The position numbers were made by a program, and so were the translations under genes. The notes under the pieces are model-generated. The model saw only the letters and a program-made list of their open reading frames with translations, ran no database searches and was not told the DNA's origin. Below, in pieces: positions 8,092-16,842 of a stretch of DNA of 32,834 nt (position 1 is the first letter of the stretch; each line of letters starts with the position of its first letter). Source of the DNA: Alphaproteobacteria bacterium (GTDB taxonomy: Bacteria > Pseudomonadota > Alphaproteobacteria > Rhizobiales > Beijerinckiaceae). The stretch covers positions 1 through 32,834 of the forward strand of contig JAJPHH010000109.1 in assembly GCA_021325385.1 (NCBI GenBank). Reading direction: 5' to 3'.

Positions 8092-8370
8092 CAGCCCCTG
8101 GTCCGTCCTACGCGTCGAAGCTCCGTGAGCCGGCGCGGCGCTCTCGAAGGAGCCTGCGTCCCCATCGCCCGACTCGGCGTCCGCCGGATGGAGTATTGGG
8201 CTCGCCCGGCCAATTCAAAGGATTTCTGGCTGCGCGGTAAACCAGCGCCCATCGTTTTTCGGAACGCCGCAGCGGAGGCTTGGCGCCGGCTTGCGCCCAT
8301 TCTGGCCATGAGGTAGTCGCTAGCCCGCCCGCGACGCGGCTTTGCGACGCTGCGGGGAAGGGAGCGGAAT

Positions 8371-9312
8371 GTGACGACGCTGGCGTCCGTTGTGGCGGCG
8401 TTCAGGGAGAACCCCAATTACGCCATGATGCGCGGCGCGGCGCGTTTCCGCAGCATCAACGGCGTCGTCAAGGGCGCGAAGGGCTTGATCGAAGGCCGCG
8501 CCTATCGGACGCTGCTCGGCGAGTTGCAGGGCCGGCTTGGCCAAAGCGTCTTCGCCGGAATCGACGCCGAAAAGTTCGTCGCCGACCTCGAGCGGGACGG
8601 CTGCGCCTTCGGCCTGACGCTGCCGGCCGACGCGGTCAACGCGGTCCGCGCCTATGCCGAGAGCGCCCCCGTCTACGCGGATCGCAAGCCCAGCCTCGGT
8701 TTTCGCCTCGACCGGCACCGCGATGCGGAGAAGGCGCTGAACCGGCCGATTCTCCTCGCCCAGTATTTCAACACCGAGGCGCAATGCCCGGTCATCGCCA
8801 AGCTGCGCGCCGATCCGTTCCTTCACTACGCGGCGGCGCGCTATTTCGGCAGCGCGCCTTTCGCCCATGACCCGAACCTATGGTGGACGTTCGCCACCAA
8901 TGCGTCGGAGGAGGACAAGGTCAGGCACGCCCATCGATTCCATTCCGACGTCGACGATTTCGCTATTCTTAAGTTCTTTTTCTACATTACCGATGTCGCC
9001 GTCGGCGACGGCTCGCATGTCCTGGTCAGGGGCTCGAACCGAGAGCGGCCTTATCGGAAATTCTCGGATCGGCTGATCCTGCGTCGCTATGCCGACGACG
9101 AAATCACCAGCTTTTACCCCGCGCAGAGAATCGTCGATGTCGGCGGTCCGGCCGGAACCGGCTTTGCCGAAGATACGTTCTGCATCCACAAGGGCAATTC
9201 GCCTTTCGACAAGCCCAGGCTTCTGCTGCAATTCCAATTCACGCTGTTCGATTACGACGCCCAGCGCGATCGGATCCCGGCGGAGCAATTGCAGCTCATT
9301 CCGCTCGGATGA
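8371..9312 (+). CDS. Phytanoyl-CoA dioxygenase-like Fe(II)/2-oxoglutarate enzyme
   Basis: A 313-aa protein. The block [10 protein letters not shown] carries the H-x-D iron-binding pair, followed by the strand [12 protein letters not shown] and the GSHVLV turn typical of PhyH-like jelly rolls; the distal His is probably in CIHKGNSP, and an Arg follows in [10 protein letters not shown] to bind 2-oxoglutarate. Such enzymes occur in glycan and natural-product loci, where they hydroxylate a sugar or lipid. GTG 8371 is supported by GGGAAGGGA upstream (8355-8363). Its stop overlaps the flippase start as ATGA (9309-9312), so it is translationally coupled to glycan export genes. Substrate unknown. Confidence 0.72.
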   Translation: MTTLASVVAAFRENPNYAMMRGAARFRSINGVVKGAKGLIEGRAYRTLLGELQGRLGQSVFAGIDAEKFVADLERDGCAFGLTLPADAVNAVRAYAESAPVYADRKPSLGFRLDRHRDAEKALNRPILLAQYFNTEAQCPVIAKLRADPFLHYAAARYFGSAPFAHDPNLWWTFATNASEEDKVRHAHRFHSDVDDFAILKFFFYITDVAVGDGSHVLVRGSNRERPYRKFSDRLILRRYADDEITSFYPAQRIVDVGGPAGTGFAEDTFCIHKGNSPFDKPRLLLQFQFTLFDYDAQRDRIPAEQLQLIPLG

Positions 9313-10619
9313 TCGTCCTTCAGCGGCGCTTCAGCTCGACCGCGCTGTTCATCGAGCGAGCGCTCCGCTTCTTCTCCTACATGCCGCTGCTTGGCTTGTC
9401 GGCTGTCGTCTCGCTCGCCAAGCTGATGATCTATGCGCGGCTCGTCTCCGCCGACGAATACGGCGCGATCTCGCAAATGTTCCTGATCGGCAACACCTAC
9501 GGCGTGGTCGGCAGCCTCGGCTTCTATCTGCTGGGCCTTCGCGAATTGCCCGGGCTTCACGTCCGCCGCCGCGAGTTTGCGATGGCGATCTTGCTGGCGC
9601 AGAGCGTGATCGTCTCGACGGCGGCGGCGATCGCCGCCGGAATTCTGCTCGCGCCGATCGGCGAAGCAGGAGCGCTGTCGATGAAGATCGGCGGTCTCGG
9701 CGGCGCTGTCGGCCTTTTTTACGGCTGGACCCAGCTCTGCTTCCAGGTCGCGACAACCGATGCGCGCAGCCGCCTCGAAATGAACCGCTATTCGGCGGAC
9801 ATCGCTTTCCGCTCGGCGGCGACGATTGCGGCTGGCGTCGCCGTCATTCTGCTCGGCCGTCATTCGCGTATGGTGGTCCTCGCCGAATCGCTGGTCACGC
9901 TGGTTTTGTTCGTCTGGATCAGCGCCGGAATCGTCGCGCGTACGAAGATCGCGGCGGCGACGCTGCTCGAGCGGGCCGCGCGCCGGCTGAAGCTCGCCGC
10001 CTGGCGTCCGGCCATCGTCCTCATGCTCGGCTCGCTTCTGTCCTTCTTGACAAGCGCCGCCGACCGTTGGCTCGCCGCGGCGACGCTCGATTTGCAGCAA
10101 TTCGGCCATTACGCCTTCGCCTGGACCTCGATCGCGGCGGCGCAAACCCTGCAATTCCTGATCAACGCCAGCCTGTTCCCGTTGATCGGCCGACGTTATT
10201 GGGCGAAATCGGCGAAAGACGCGTTTCGCTTGACCGCCGCCCTGTCGCTCGGCCTGGCCGCGCTTGGGGCGGTCGCCGCGGCCGCGATCGCGCCCTTTAT
10301 CGGCCTCGCCGTCGACCGGTTTTTCCCGCATCAAGCCGGATCGGTTCCGCTTGTCGAGCCGCTCCTCGTCGCCGCCGTGCTGCGCGTCGCCGATTTCTGG
10401 TCGAGCTTCCTTCTCGTCGTCCGGCGCGAGGCGCTGCTCCTCAAAATCCAGATCGCCGCGCTCGCTTTGGCCGGCCTCGTCTTCGCCGCCGTAACCTTTG
10501 CTTCAGGCCAGGCGCCGTCCGCGCAGAGCCTCGCCTGGCTCGCGGTCGGTCTTGCCGCGGCGAATTTCGCGCTTTGCGCCGCGGCCGCCTGGGCCTGTCG
10601 CGGAGCGCCGCGCCAATGA
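9309..10619 (+). CDS. Polysaccharide flippase (Wzx-like, MOP superfamily)
   Basis: A 436-aa integral membrane protein with about 12 hydrophobic helices and basic cytoplasmic loops. The N-terminal segment, including [19 protein letters not shown] and [18 protein letters not shown], is typical of polysaccharide_synt/Wzx transporters, which flip undecaprenyl-linked oligosaccharides across the inner membrane. The SAADRWLAA motif in the middle is also common in this family. The gene overlaps the previous one by 4 nt and the next by 4 nt (ATGA at 10616-10619). A second open frame runs through the gene in +1, but it is a composition shadow. Confidence 0.8.
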   Translation: MIVLQRRFSSTALFIERALRFFSYMPLLGLSAVVSLAKLMIYARLVSADEYGAISQMFLIGNTYGVVGSLGFYLLGLRELPGLHVRRREFAMAILLAQSVIVSTAAAIAAGILLAPIGEAGALSMKIGGLGGAVGLFYGWTQLCFQVATTDARSRLEMNRYSADIAFRSAATIAAGVAVILLGRHSRMVVLAESLVTLVLFVWISAGIVARTKIAAATLLERAARRLKLAAWRPAIVLMLGSLLSFLTSAADRWLAAATLDLQQFGHYAFAWTSIAAAQTLQFLINASLFPLIGRRYWAKSAKDAFRLTAALSLGLAALGAVAAAAIAPFIGLAVDRFFPHQAGSVPLVEPLLVAAVLRVADFWSSFLLVVRREALLLKIQIAALALAGLVFAAVTFASGQAPSAQSLAWLAVGLAAANFALCAAAAWACRGAPRQ

Positions 10620-11611
10620 CGCCGGCCGCGCTCTGGCAAAGAACGCCGCTCGCCGGCTTCGCCAATACGATGCGCTTCGCATTGCGCGGCGTCCGGCTCC
10701 ATCCGGCCGCGCGCGTCTATGGCGACGCGCGCCGCCTGGCGATCGGGCGCGGCGCTAAGATCGGCGCGGGCTGCGTCTTCAATCTCGGCCGCAAAGGAGT
10801 GATTCGGCTCGGACCGAGCGTTTGGACCTACCGCGACGTCGAATTTCACACCGAAAGCCTCATCGAGATCGGCGCCGGCGCCAGTTTCCAGCGCGGCGCG
10901 CTGATCAACGGCAGCGTGACGATCGGCAGAGGCTGCCTTTTCGCTCCGGGCGTCTTCGTCTCGTCCGGCAAGCATATCTACGACCTGAGGCCGGCTTGGC
11001 CGATCCGCGCGCAGGAGGCGCTTTTCGCGCAAGCAGCGAAAGATCCCGACGCGGCGCAGTACGTTCTCGACCGGCCGGTGCGCATTGACGAGGATTGCTG
11101 GCTCGGCGCGCATGTCGTGGTCGCGCCCGGCGTCCGGATCGGCCGCGGCGCGATCATTGGCGCCAATAGCGTCGTCACCCGCGACGTTCCGCCTTATGCG
11201 ATCGTCGCCGGCGCGCCTGCTCGTCCGATCAATCAGCGCTTATCCTGGCGTCCGCCCGAATGGCTCGATGCGACCAGGCCCGAGGCGCGCCCGTACCTTT
11301 ACAGCGGCTTCGAGATTGAAGAGCGGGAGGGGCTTCTCTTTGCGACGGCGACCGGCGAAGTCAGCATCGCGCTGAAGCCAGCGGCGTCGGCCGCGTTGGA
11401 TATTTCATTCGAGGCGACCGCGCCAGGCGTCTTGGAAGGATTCGAGCAAAGATTGGCTTTCGCCGCCGGGCGCAACGAAGTTCGGCTGAAGACTGACGCC
11501 GCGGAGGTTTTCGCCGAGGCCGCGATCGTCCCGCTCCGCTTTGTCTTCGGCGACTCGGCCGGCTCGGCGCGGCTGTTGGACTCTCGGCCATGGGCGGCCA
11601 GTCCAGCATGA
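10616..11611 (+). CDS. Hexapeptide-repeat acyltransferase with extra C-terminal beta domain
   Basis: A 331-aa protein. Residues about 30-205 form a left-handed beta-helix of the LbH acyltransferase type: imperfect hexapeptides such as [13 protein letters not shown] and [13 protein letters not shown], a loop containing the active-site-like His in SSGKHIYD, and the closing turn [26 protein letters not shown]. This matches sugar O-acetyltransferases. The remaining roughly 110 residues are beta-rich and not part of the usual fold, perhaps a substrate-binding or docking domain. ATG 10616 overlaps the flippase stop. It probably acetylates the glycan exported by the neighbouring flippase. Confidence 0.78.
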   Translation: MTPAALWQRTPLAGFANTMRFALRGVRLHPAARVYGDARRLAIGRGAKIGAGCVFNLGRKGVIRLGPSVWTYRDVEFHTESLIEIGAGASFQRGALINGSVTIGRGCLFAPGVFVSSGKHIYDLRPAWPIRAQEALFAQAAKDPDAAQYVLDRPVRIDEDCWLGAHVVVAPGVRIGRGAIIGANSVVTRDVPPYAIVAGAPARPINQRLSWRPPEWLDATRPEARPYLYSGFEIEEREGLLFATATGEVSIALKPAASAALDISFEATAPGVLEGFEQRLAFAAGRNEVRLKTDAAEVFAEAAIVPLRFVFGDSAGSARLLDSRPWAASPA

Positions 11612-11657
11612 TGCGAAGGCGCGCTGGCCCCGCGTCGCCCGCGGAGGAGATGGAGAA

Positions 11658-12572
11658 ATGAAATATTGCGACCTTCGCCCCGCCCTCGCCGCGTATCGTG
11701 AGGGCCGCAACGTCATGCAAACCTTGCGCGAGATGCTCGGCGAAACCGGCAACACGCCGCAGATCATCGAGATCGCCTATGATCTGCAGGCGGGAAGCTA
11801 TATCGACTATGTCCGCGCCAATCGCGATTACTGGCGCGCTTACACGGCGGAGCTCGCCGTCATCCTCCGCGACCATGTCACGCCCGGCGACCGCGTGCTC
11901 GATGCGGGGACGGGCGAGATGACGACCTTGGTCGGAGTCGCCAATGGCTGCGGCGACGACGTCGCTCACTATGCCGCGGATATTTCCTGGAGCCGCATCG
12001 CCAAAGGCCGCGCCTTCGCGCAGGCCGAGATGCGGCCGGAGCTGAGCGCGATTCTGTCGAGCTTCGTCGGCGACCTTCTGCGCTTGCCGTTAAGAGACGG
12101 CTCGATGGACGTGGTCTGGACGTCGCACGCTCTGGAGCCGAATGCAGGCCGCGAAAAACAGGCGCTCGCGGAGCTCTTCCGCGTCGCGCGCAAGCGAGTC
12201 GTGCTGTTCGAGCCGTCTTACGAGGACAATTCCGCGGCCGGCCGAGCGCGTATGGACGCGCTCGGCTACATTAGAGGATTGCCGGACGCAATCGCCGCGC
12301 TCGGCGGCCGCCTTGAAGAGAAGCGGCCCATCGCGGCGACCTCCAATCCGCTCAATCCGACCTACGCTTATGTGATAACGCCGCCGGCGGTCGCGCCGGC
12401 GCGGAGCGGCGGCGTCTGGGCCTGCCCCGCGACGCGCCTGCCGATGACGCCGAGCGGCGATTGCTATTGGAGCGAAGCCTCGCTCCTCGCCTATCCGGTC
12501 ATCGGCGGCATCCCCGTGCTGCGCGAGGAGGCGGCGGTCTACGCGACGGGGTTTGTTGGGACTTTTGAATGA
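11658..12572 (+). CDS. SAM-dependent methyltransferase with Trm112-like C-terminal domain
   Basis: A 304-aa class I methyltransferase. The SAM loop is RVLDAGTGEMTTL, followed by an acidic strand end (HYAADIS) and the post-II motif FVGDLLRLPLRDGSMDVVWTSHALE. After about residue 245 comes a Trm112-like module (VWACPATRLPM ... AYPVIGGIPVLREEA), a small fold that often accompanies methyltransferases. I chose ATG 11658 (MKYCDLRP), supported by GGAGGAGATGGAG, over an upstream ATG at 11541 that overlaps the preceding gene. It likely methylates a sugar of the surface glycan and is the last gene of the locus, converging with kdpE. Confidence 0.75.
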   Translation: MKYCDLRPALAAYREGRNVMQTLREMLGETGNTPQIIEIAYDLQAGSYIDYVRANRDYWRAYTAELAVILRDHVTPGDRVLDAGTGEMTTLVGVANGCGDDVAHYAADISWSRIAKGRAFAQAEMRPELSAILSSFVGDLLRLPLRDGSMDVVWTSHALEPNAGREKQALAELFRVARKRVVLFEPSYEDNSAAGRARMDALGYIRGLPDAIAALGGRLEEKRPIAATSNPLNPTYAYVITPPAVAPARSGGVWACPATRLPMTPSGDCYWSEASLLAYPVIGGIPVLREEAAVYATGFVGTFE

Positions 12573-12587
12573 AAGCAGAGTTACGCC

Positions 12588-12678
12588 CCGTCATTGCGAG
12601 CGAAGCGAAGCAATCCATTCGTAGGGTATTGCGCTCTATGAATGGATTGCTTCGTCGCTTTGCTCCTCGCAATGACGG
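12588..12678. repeat. Inverted repeat between convergent genes (possible bidirectional terminator)
   Basis: Arms of 33-39 bp beginning CCGTCATTGCGAGCGAAGCG and ending CGCAATGACGG pair around a central segment of about 19 nt. The right arm carries a small expansion, CGTCGCTTTGCTCC. It lies between the convergent methyltransferase and kdpE stops and could end transcription from both sides. The CGTCATTGCGAGCGAAGCGAAGCAATCC unit is a familiar alphaproteobacterial intergenic repeat. Confidence 0.8.
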
Positions 12679-12705
12679 AAAGTGTTTACGTACGCTCTCT
12701 ACCCT

Positions 12706-13392
12706 CTACCCTTCCCCGAACCGATAGCCGATCCCCGATTCGGTCAGGATGATCTTCGGCGCGGATGGATCGCTCTCCACCTTCGCCCGCAACTGGCCGA
12801 TGAAGACGCGGAGGTACTGCGTATCGTCCTTATGGGCGGGTCCCCAGACGGAGGTCAGGATCTGGCCATGCGTGACCACTCGGCCGGCGTGCCGCGCGAG
12901 CACGGCGAGCACGTCGTATTCGCGCGGCGTCAGCTTGACAGGCGCGCCGTCCTTGACGACCCGCCGCTTCTCCAAGTCGATGACGAGCCCTTCGACCTCG
13001 ATTTTACTCATCGCGCTCGCCTTGCCGGCGTGGCGGCGCAGGGCGGCGCGCAATCTCGCGAGCAACTCGCCGATGGCGAAGGGCTTCTCGACATAGTCGT
13101 CCGCGCCGAGATCGAGCGCGGCGATTTTCTCGGCCTCGCGGTCGCGCGCCGAAAGAACCAGAATCGGCGCGGCGTAAAAACGCCGCGCTTCGCGCAATGC
13201 GTCCTTGCCGTCCATGTCGGGCAGGCCGAGATCGAGAACGACCACGTCAGGCGCGGCGGTCGCGATCATCTGCAGCGCCTCGCGTCCGCTCTCAGCTCTC
13301 AGCACGTCGTAGCCGGCCGCGTTCAGCGCCGGGCCGAGGAAGCGCTGGATTTGCGGCTCGTCGTCGACGACCAGAACGCGGAGCGTCATCAC
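12706..13392 (-). CDS. kdpE: KdpE response regulator
   Basis: A 228-aa OmpR/PhoB-type regulator that activates the kdp operon at low K+ or high osmolarity. The receiver domain shows acidic residues in VVDDEP and the phospho-acceptor Asp in VVLDLGLPDMDG (about residue 54), with the switch region VLSARDREAEK and Lys in YVEKPFAIGEL. The C-terminal winged helix begins LTPREYDVLAVLARH and ends IGYRFGEG. The start is GTG 13392 or the adjacent ATG 13389; either overlaps the kdpD stop, so the pair is translationally coupled. Confidence 0.95.
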   Translation of the reverse strand: MMTLRVLVVDDEPQIQRFLGPALNAAGYDVLRAESGREALQMIATAAPDVVVLDLGLPDMDGKDALREARRFYAAPILVLSARDREAEKIAALDLGADDYVEKPFAIGELLARLRAALRRHAGKASAMSKIEVEGLVIDLEKRRVVKDGAPVKLTPREYDVLAVLARHAGRVVTHGQILTSVWGPAHKDDTQYLRVFIGQLRAKVESDPSAPKIILTESGIGYRFGEG

Positions 13393-16088
13393 GGCTGCTC
13401 CTTGCGCTGCGGCGGCTCGGCGCCGGGAAAGCGCATCACGATCCGTGTTCCGCGCCGCCTCAGCGCCGGGCTTTCTGCGTGAATCTTCCCGCCCATCGCC
13501 TCGACCAGGCCGCGGCAGATCGACAGGCCCAAGCCGGTGCCGGCCTTGCGGCCGTCGGCGCGGCCGCCGCGGTAGAACTTGTCGAAGACGCGTTCGAGAT
13601 CGCCCGGCTTGATCCCCGGCCCTTCGTCGGTGACGCTGACGACGACGTCGCCGCCGTCGCGCCGGGCATGGACGATCGCGCCGGAATCGCCGCCATGTTT
13701 ATGCGCGTTGTCGAGCAGATTGAATAGGACTTGCTCGAGCAGATTCGAGTCGCCGCGAATGAACGGCAAATCCGGCGCGAGATTGGTTGCGGTGCGCTGG
13801 TCGGGAAAGGCTTTGCGGGCGCGTTCGACCGCGGCGCGCACGATATCGGCGACGTCGATATAGTCGCGCTTCGGATTGATCGCGCCGGATTCGATCCGCG
13901 ACATATCGAGGAGATTGGCGACGAAACGAGAGAGGCGCGCCGCCTCCTCCTCGATCGAGGCGAGCAGATCGGCGCGCTGCGGCTGCGGCATCGTCTCGCC
14001 GAATTGCCTGAGCGTCGTCACCGCGCCGGTGATCGAAGCCAGGGGCGTGCGCAGATCATGCGACAACGACGCGAGCAGCGTGTCGCGCAATCGCTCGTTC
14101 TCCTCCAGCGCGGCCGTCTTGACCGATTCGCGCGCCAGCAACGAGCGATCGACCGCGATCGCGGTCTGTTCGAGAATCAAAGCCAAAACCCGCTCTTGCT
14201 CGGGCGAGAACGGCTCGGCCGGATCGGCCGGCTCGACGCCGCAAACGCCGACCACGCCGCGCGAGGTGATCAGCGGACGAAATTGAAACCGCACGTTGGG
14301 CAGCGTGCCGGTCCGCCATCCGGCTTCTTCGGCCTTGTCGAAAGCCCATTTCGCCGCGCCGGTCTCGCCGGGATCGAGTTGGTCGAGAGGCGGCCAGGAC
14401 GAAGCCAGGTTGAGTTCGCCGTCCTCGGGCAGCAGCATCGCGACGCAGCGCGCGTTGAGCGTCTTGTGCATATAGACCGTGGCGGCGAGCAGAATCTCCT
14501 CGAGCGAGGTCGCGCCGGACAGTTTGCGCGACAATTCGTAAAGCGATTGCGTTATCTTTGCGCCCGCCTGCGCGCTGCGCGCCTGATCGCGCGCGCGACC
14601 TGCGATCGCGCCTGTGAACACGGCGACGATGAGAAAGATCACCAGCGCGAAGAATTCCTGCGGTTCGGCGATGGTCAGTTCGTAGCGCGGCTCGACGAAG
14701 AAGAAGTCGTAGGCGAGGAAGGAGAGAACAGCGGCGATAATCGCCGAACGTATGCCGAATCGAATCGCGCAGAGCAGGACCGCGGCCAAAAAAACCATCG
14801 ACAGGTTCGGCAATCGCAGCCAGAGCTCGAGCACATGGCCGACCAGGACGGCGGCGGCGACGGACGCGGCGGGTGCGACCAGAACGGCGGTCGGGTCGCT
14901 CAATCGGGCTAAGCCGGGCCGCCACGGGCGCGCGTGCTCGGCGCGCTCGCCGGTGACGATATGCACATTTATGTTTTGCGAGCGCCGAACGATTGCGCTG
15001 CTCAAGGACCGGCCGCGAAGCCTCGCGAAGACGCCGGCCTGCGAGCGGCCGACGACGATCTGAGTGATGTTCTCGCGCTCGGCATAGTTCAGGATTTCGG
15101 CCGGCAGGTCGGTCCCGATCAGGCGCTCGGTCTCGCCGCCAAGCCGCTCGGCGAGACGCAAAGCGTCGTCGACCCGCTTGATCCGCGTCGGATCGCTCTC
15201 CTCGCGCCCGGCCAGTTGGACGCTCACTGCGACCCAGCTCGCGTTGAGGCCGGTCGCCAGGCGGCTCGCGGCGCGCACGACCGTTTCCGACAGGGCGTCG
15301 GGACCGACACAGACCAGAAGCCGCTCCGCCGTCTCCCACGGCCCCTGTATCGCGTTCTGCTTGAGATAATCGACCATCTGGTCGTCGACGCGGGCCGCCG
15401 TGCGGCGGAGCGCAAGCTCGCGCAGCGCCGTGAGATTGCCCGGCGTGAAGAAGTTCTCGCGCGCGCGCTGCGCCGTCTCGGGCAGATAGACTTTGCCTTC
15501 CTTGAGGCGCTGGATCAGTTCGTCCGAAGTGATGTCGACGAGGACGATGTCCGCCGCGTCGCGCAAGACCGTGTCGGGCACGGTCTCGCGTACGGCGACG
15601 CCGGCGATGCGGGAGACGACGTCGGCGAGACTCTCGATGTGCTGGACATTGAGCGCGGTCCAGACGTCGATACGGGCGTCGAGCAATTCCTCCACATCCT
15701 GCCAGCGCTTCGGATGGCGGCTTTCCGGCGCGTTGGTATGCGCCAGCTCGTCGACAATGATCAGCCGCGGCTTGCGCGCCAAGGCCGCGTCGAGATCGAA
15801 TTCCTCGATGATATGGCCGCGATATTCGACCTTGCGCCGCGGCAGGATTTCAAGCCCTTCGAGCAGCGCCGCGGTCTCGCTCCGGCCATGCGTTTCCACG
15901 AGGCCGACGACGACATCGACGCCCGCGGCTTTGAGCGCGCGGGCGCGCTGCAGCATCGTATAGGTCTTGCCGACGCCGGGCGCCGCCCCGAGAAAGACCC
16001 AGAGACGACCGCGCTTCTCCTGTCCCGCCAGCGCCAGCAGCGCGTCGGGGTCAGGCCGCCGGTCGAGGTCGCGATCCTGCTGCGCCAC
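13389..16088 (-). CDS. kdpD: KdpD sensor histidine kinase
   Basis: A full-length 899-aa K+ sensor (E. coli KdpD is 894 aa). In order: the KdpD N-terminal ATP-binding domain with Walker A GAAPGVGKT (near residue 33) and RLIIVDELAHTN; a universal-stress-like domain; four transmembrane helices in the middle (DUF4118) around PNLSMVFLAAVLLCAIRFG; a GAF domain; HisKA with SLSHDLRTPLAS, His at about 677; and an HATPase with NLLDNAHKHGG, DEGPGIK and GTGLGLS. GTG 16088 is supported by GAGGAG about 5 nt upstream. It phosphorylates KdpE. A REP-like element separates it from kdpC, so it may have weaker or separate expression. Confidence 0.95.
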   Translation of the reverse strand: MAQQDRDLDRRPDPDALLALAGQEKRGRLWVFLGAAPGVGKTYTMLQRARALKAAGVDVVVGLVETHGRSETAALLEGLEILPRRKVEYRGHIIEEFDLDAALARKPRLIIVDELAHTNAPESRHPKRWQDVEELLDARIDVWTALNVQHIESLADVVSRIAGVAVRETVPDTVLRDAADIVLVDITSDELIQRLKEGKVYLPETAQRARENFFTPGNLTALRELALRRTAARVDDQMVDYLKQNAIQGPWETAERLLVCVGPDALSETVVRAASRLATGLNASWVAVSVQLAGREESDPTRIKRVDDALRLAERLGGETERLIGTDLPAEILNYAERENITQIVVGRSQAGVFARLRGRSLSSAIVRRSQNINVHIVTGERAEHARPWRPGLARLSDPTAVLVAPAASVAAAVLVGHVLELWLRLPNLSMVFLAAVLLCAIRFGIRSAIIAAVLSFLAYDFFFVEPRYELTIAEPQEFFALVIFLIVAVFTGAIAGRARDQARSAQAGAKITQSLYELSRKLSGATSLEEILLAATVYMHKTLNARCVAMLLPEDGELNLASSWPPLDQLDPGETGAAKWAFDKAEEAGWRTGTLPNVRFQFRPLITSRGVVGVCGVEPADPAEPFSPEQERVLALILEQTAIAVDRSLLARESVKTAALEENERLRDTLLASLSHDLRTPLASITGAVTTLRQFGETMPQPQRADLLASIEEEAARLSRFVANLLDMSRIESGAINPKRDYIDVADIVRAAVERARKAFPDQRTATNLAPDLPFIRGDSNLLEQVLFNLLDNAHKHGGDSGAIVHARRDGGDVVVSVTDEGPGIKPGDLERVFDKFYRGGRADGRKAGTGLGLSICRGLVEAMGGKIHAESPALRRRGTRIVMRFPGAEPPQRKEQP

Positions 16089-16110
16089 GGCTCCTCGTTT
16101 GTTGCGCAGT

Positions 16111-16196
16111 TGTCATTCCCGCGAAAGCGGGAATCCAGAGAACCGCCGCGCTTCGGCGCGGGCGCGGCCTGGATTCCCGCTTTCGCGGGAATGACA
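16111..16196. repeat. REP-like double hairpin between kdpC and kdpD
   Basis: Perfect 27-bp inverted arms at 16111-16137 and 16170-16196 flank a 32-nt centre. Each arm itself folds: ATTCCCGC-GAAA-GCGGGAAT, a GNRA-type loop. The CGTCATTCCCGCGAAAGCGGGAATCC repeat is widespread in proteobacteria. It sits inside the kdp operon and may attenuate readthrough or protect the kdpFABC transcript 3' end. Confidence 0.88.
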
Positions 16197-16217
16197 GCAC
16201 CGGCTGACTGCGTTTCT

Positions 16218-16832
16218 CTACGATGATGATAGCTCATCCAGCGCCACATTGAGGAGCAGCACGTTCACGCGCGGCTCGCCGAATAGGCCGAGCGCCCGTC
16301 CTTCGATATGCGCCTGGACCAGGGCGCGCACCTTGTCCTCCGGCAAATTGCGCGCCTTGGCGACGGCGGCGACTTGCGCGAAAGCGTATTGCGGCGAAAT
16401 GTCGGGATCGAGGCCCGATGCGGACGTCGTCACCGAATCGGCGGGAATAGGCCCGGTTTCGCCGGCGGCGCGTCTGGCCTCGACATCGGCCTTGACCCGA
16501 TCGATGAGCTTCTGCGAGGTCGGACCGAGATTGGAGCCGGTCGAATTGGCCGCGTTGTAGGGCGCGTCGATTGTCTTGGTCGGATCGTCGGGATGCTGGG
16601 GATCTTGCGTCTGCGTCGCCGATGGACGGCCGTGAAAATATTTGTCCGTCGCGAAGTTCTGGCCGATCAAGGACGAGCCGACGACCTTGTCCTTGAGCGT
16701 GACGAGGCCGCCATTCGCCTGACCCGGCGCGACAACCTGCGCCACGGCCCAGATCGCAAGCGGATAGGCCAAGCCCGTTAGCGCAGAAAACAGCACGAGC
16801 ATGACGATTGCAGGACGGATTTGGTTCAACAT
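16218..16832 (-). CDS. kdpC: KdpC subunit of the K+-transporting ATPase
   Basis: A 204-aa protein with one N-terminal transmembrane helix (IVMLVLFSALTGLAYPLAIW) and a periplasmic domain. Family motifs are visible: GSSLIGQNF, YFHGRPSAT, YNAANSTGSNLGPTS, DPDISPQYAFAQV and a C-terminal LGEPRVNVLLLN-like segment (LFGEPRVNVLLLNVALD). KdpC stabilises the KdpFABC complex and aids K+ affinity. It lies 10 nt after kdpB. Length is normal. Confidence 0.96.
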   Translation of the reverse strand: MLNQIRPAIVMLVLFSALTGLAYPLAIWAVAQVVAPGQANGGLVTLKDKVVGSSLIGQNFATDKYFHGRPSATQTQDPQHPDDPTKTIDAPYNAANSTGSNLGPTSQKLIDRVKADVEARRAAGETGPIPADSVTTSASGLDPDISPQYAFAQVAAVAKARNLPEDKVRALVQAHIEGRALGLFGEPRVNVLLLNVALDELSSS

Positions 16833-16842
16833 GTCTTCGTCC

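Noticed and set aside
9089-11611. A 2.5-kb open frame running through the dioxygenase and flippase genes into the acyltransferase
   Set aside because: Only its last 331 codons (from 10616) look like protein; the earlier part is Arg/Ala/Pro-rich and lies under the well-supported flippase, so it is a GC-bias shadow.
14934-16226. Plus-strand 430-codon frame opposite kdpD
   Set aside because: Antisense to a textbook KdpD with all domains intact.
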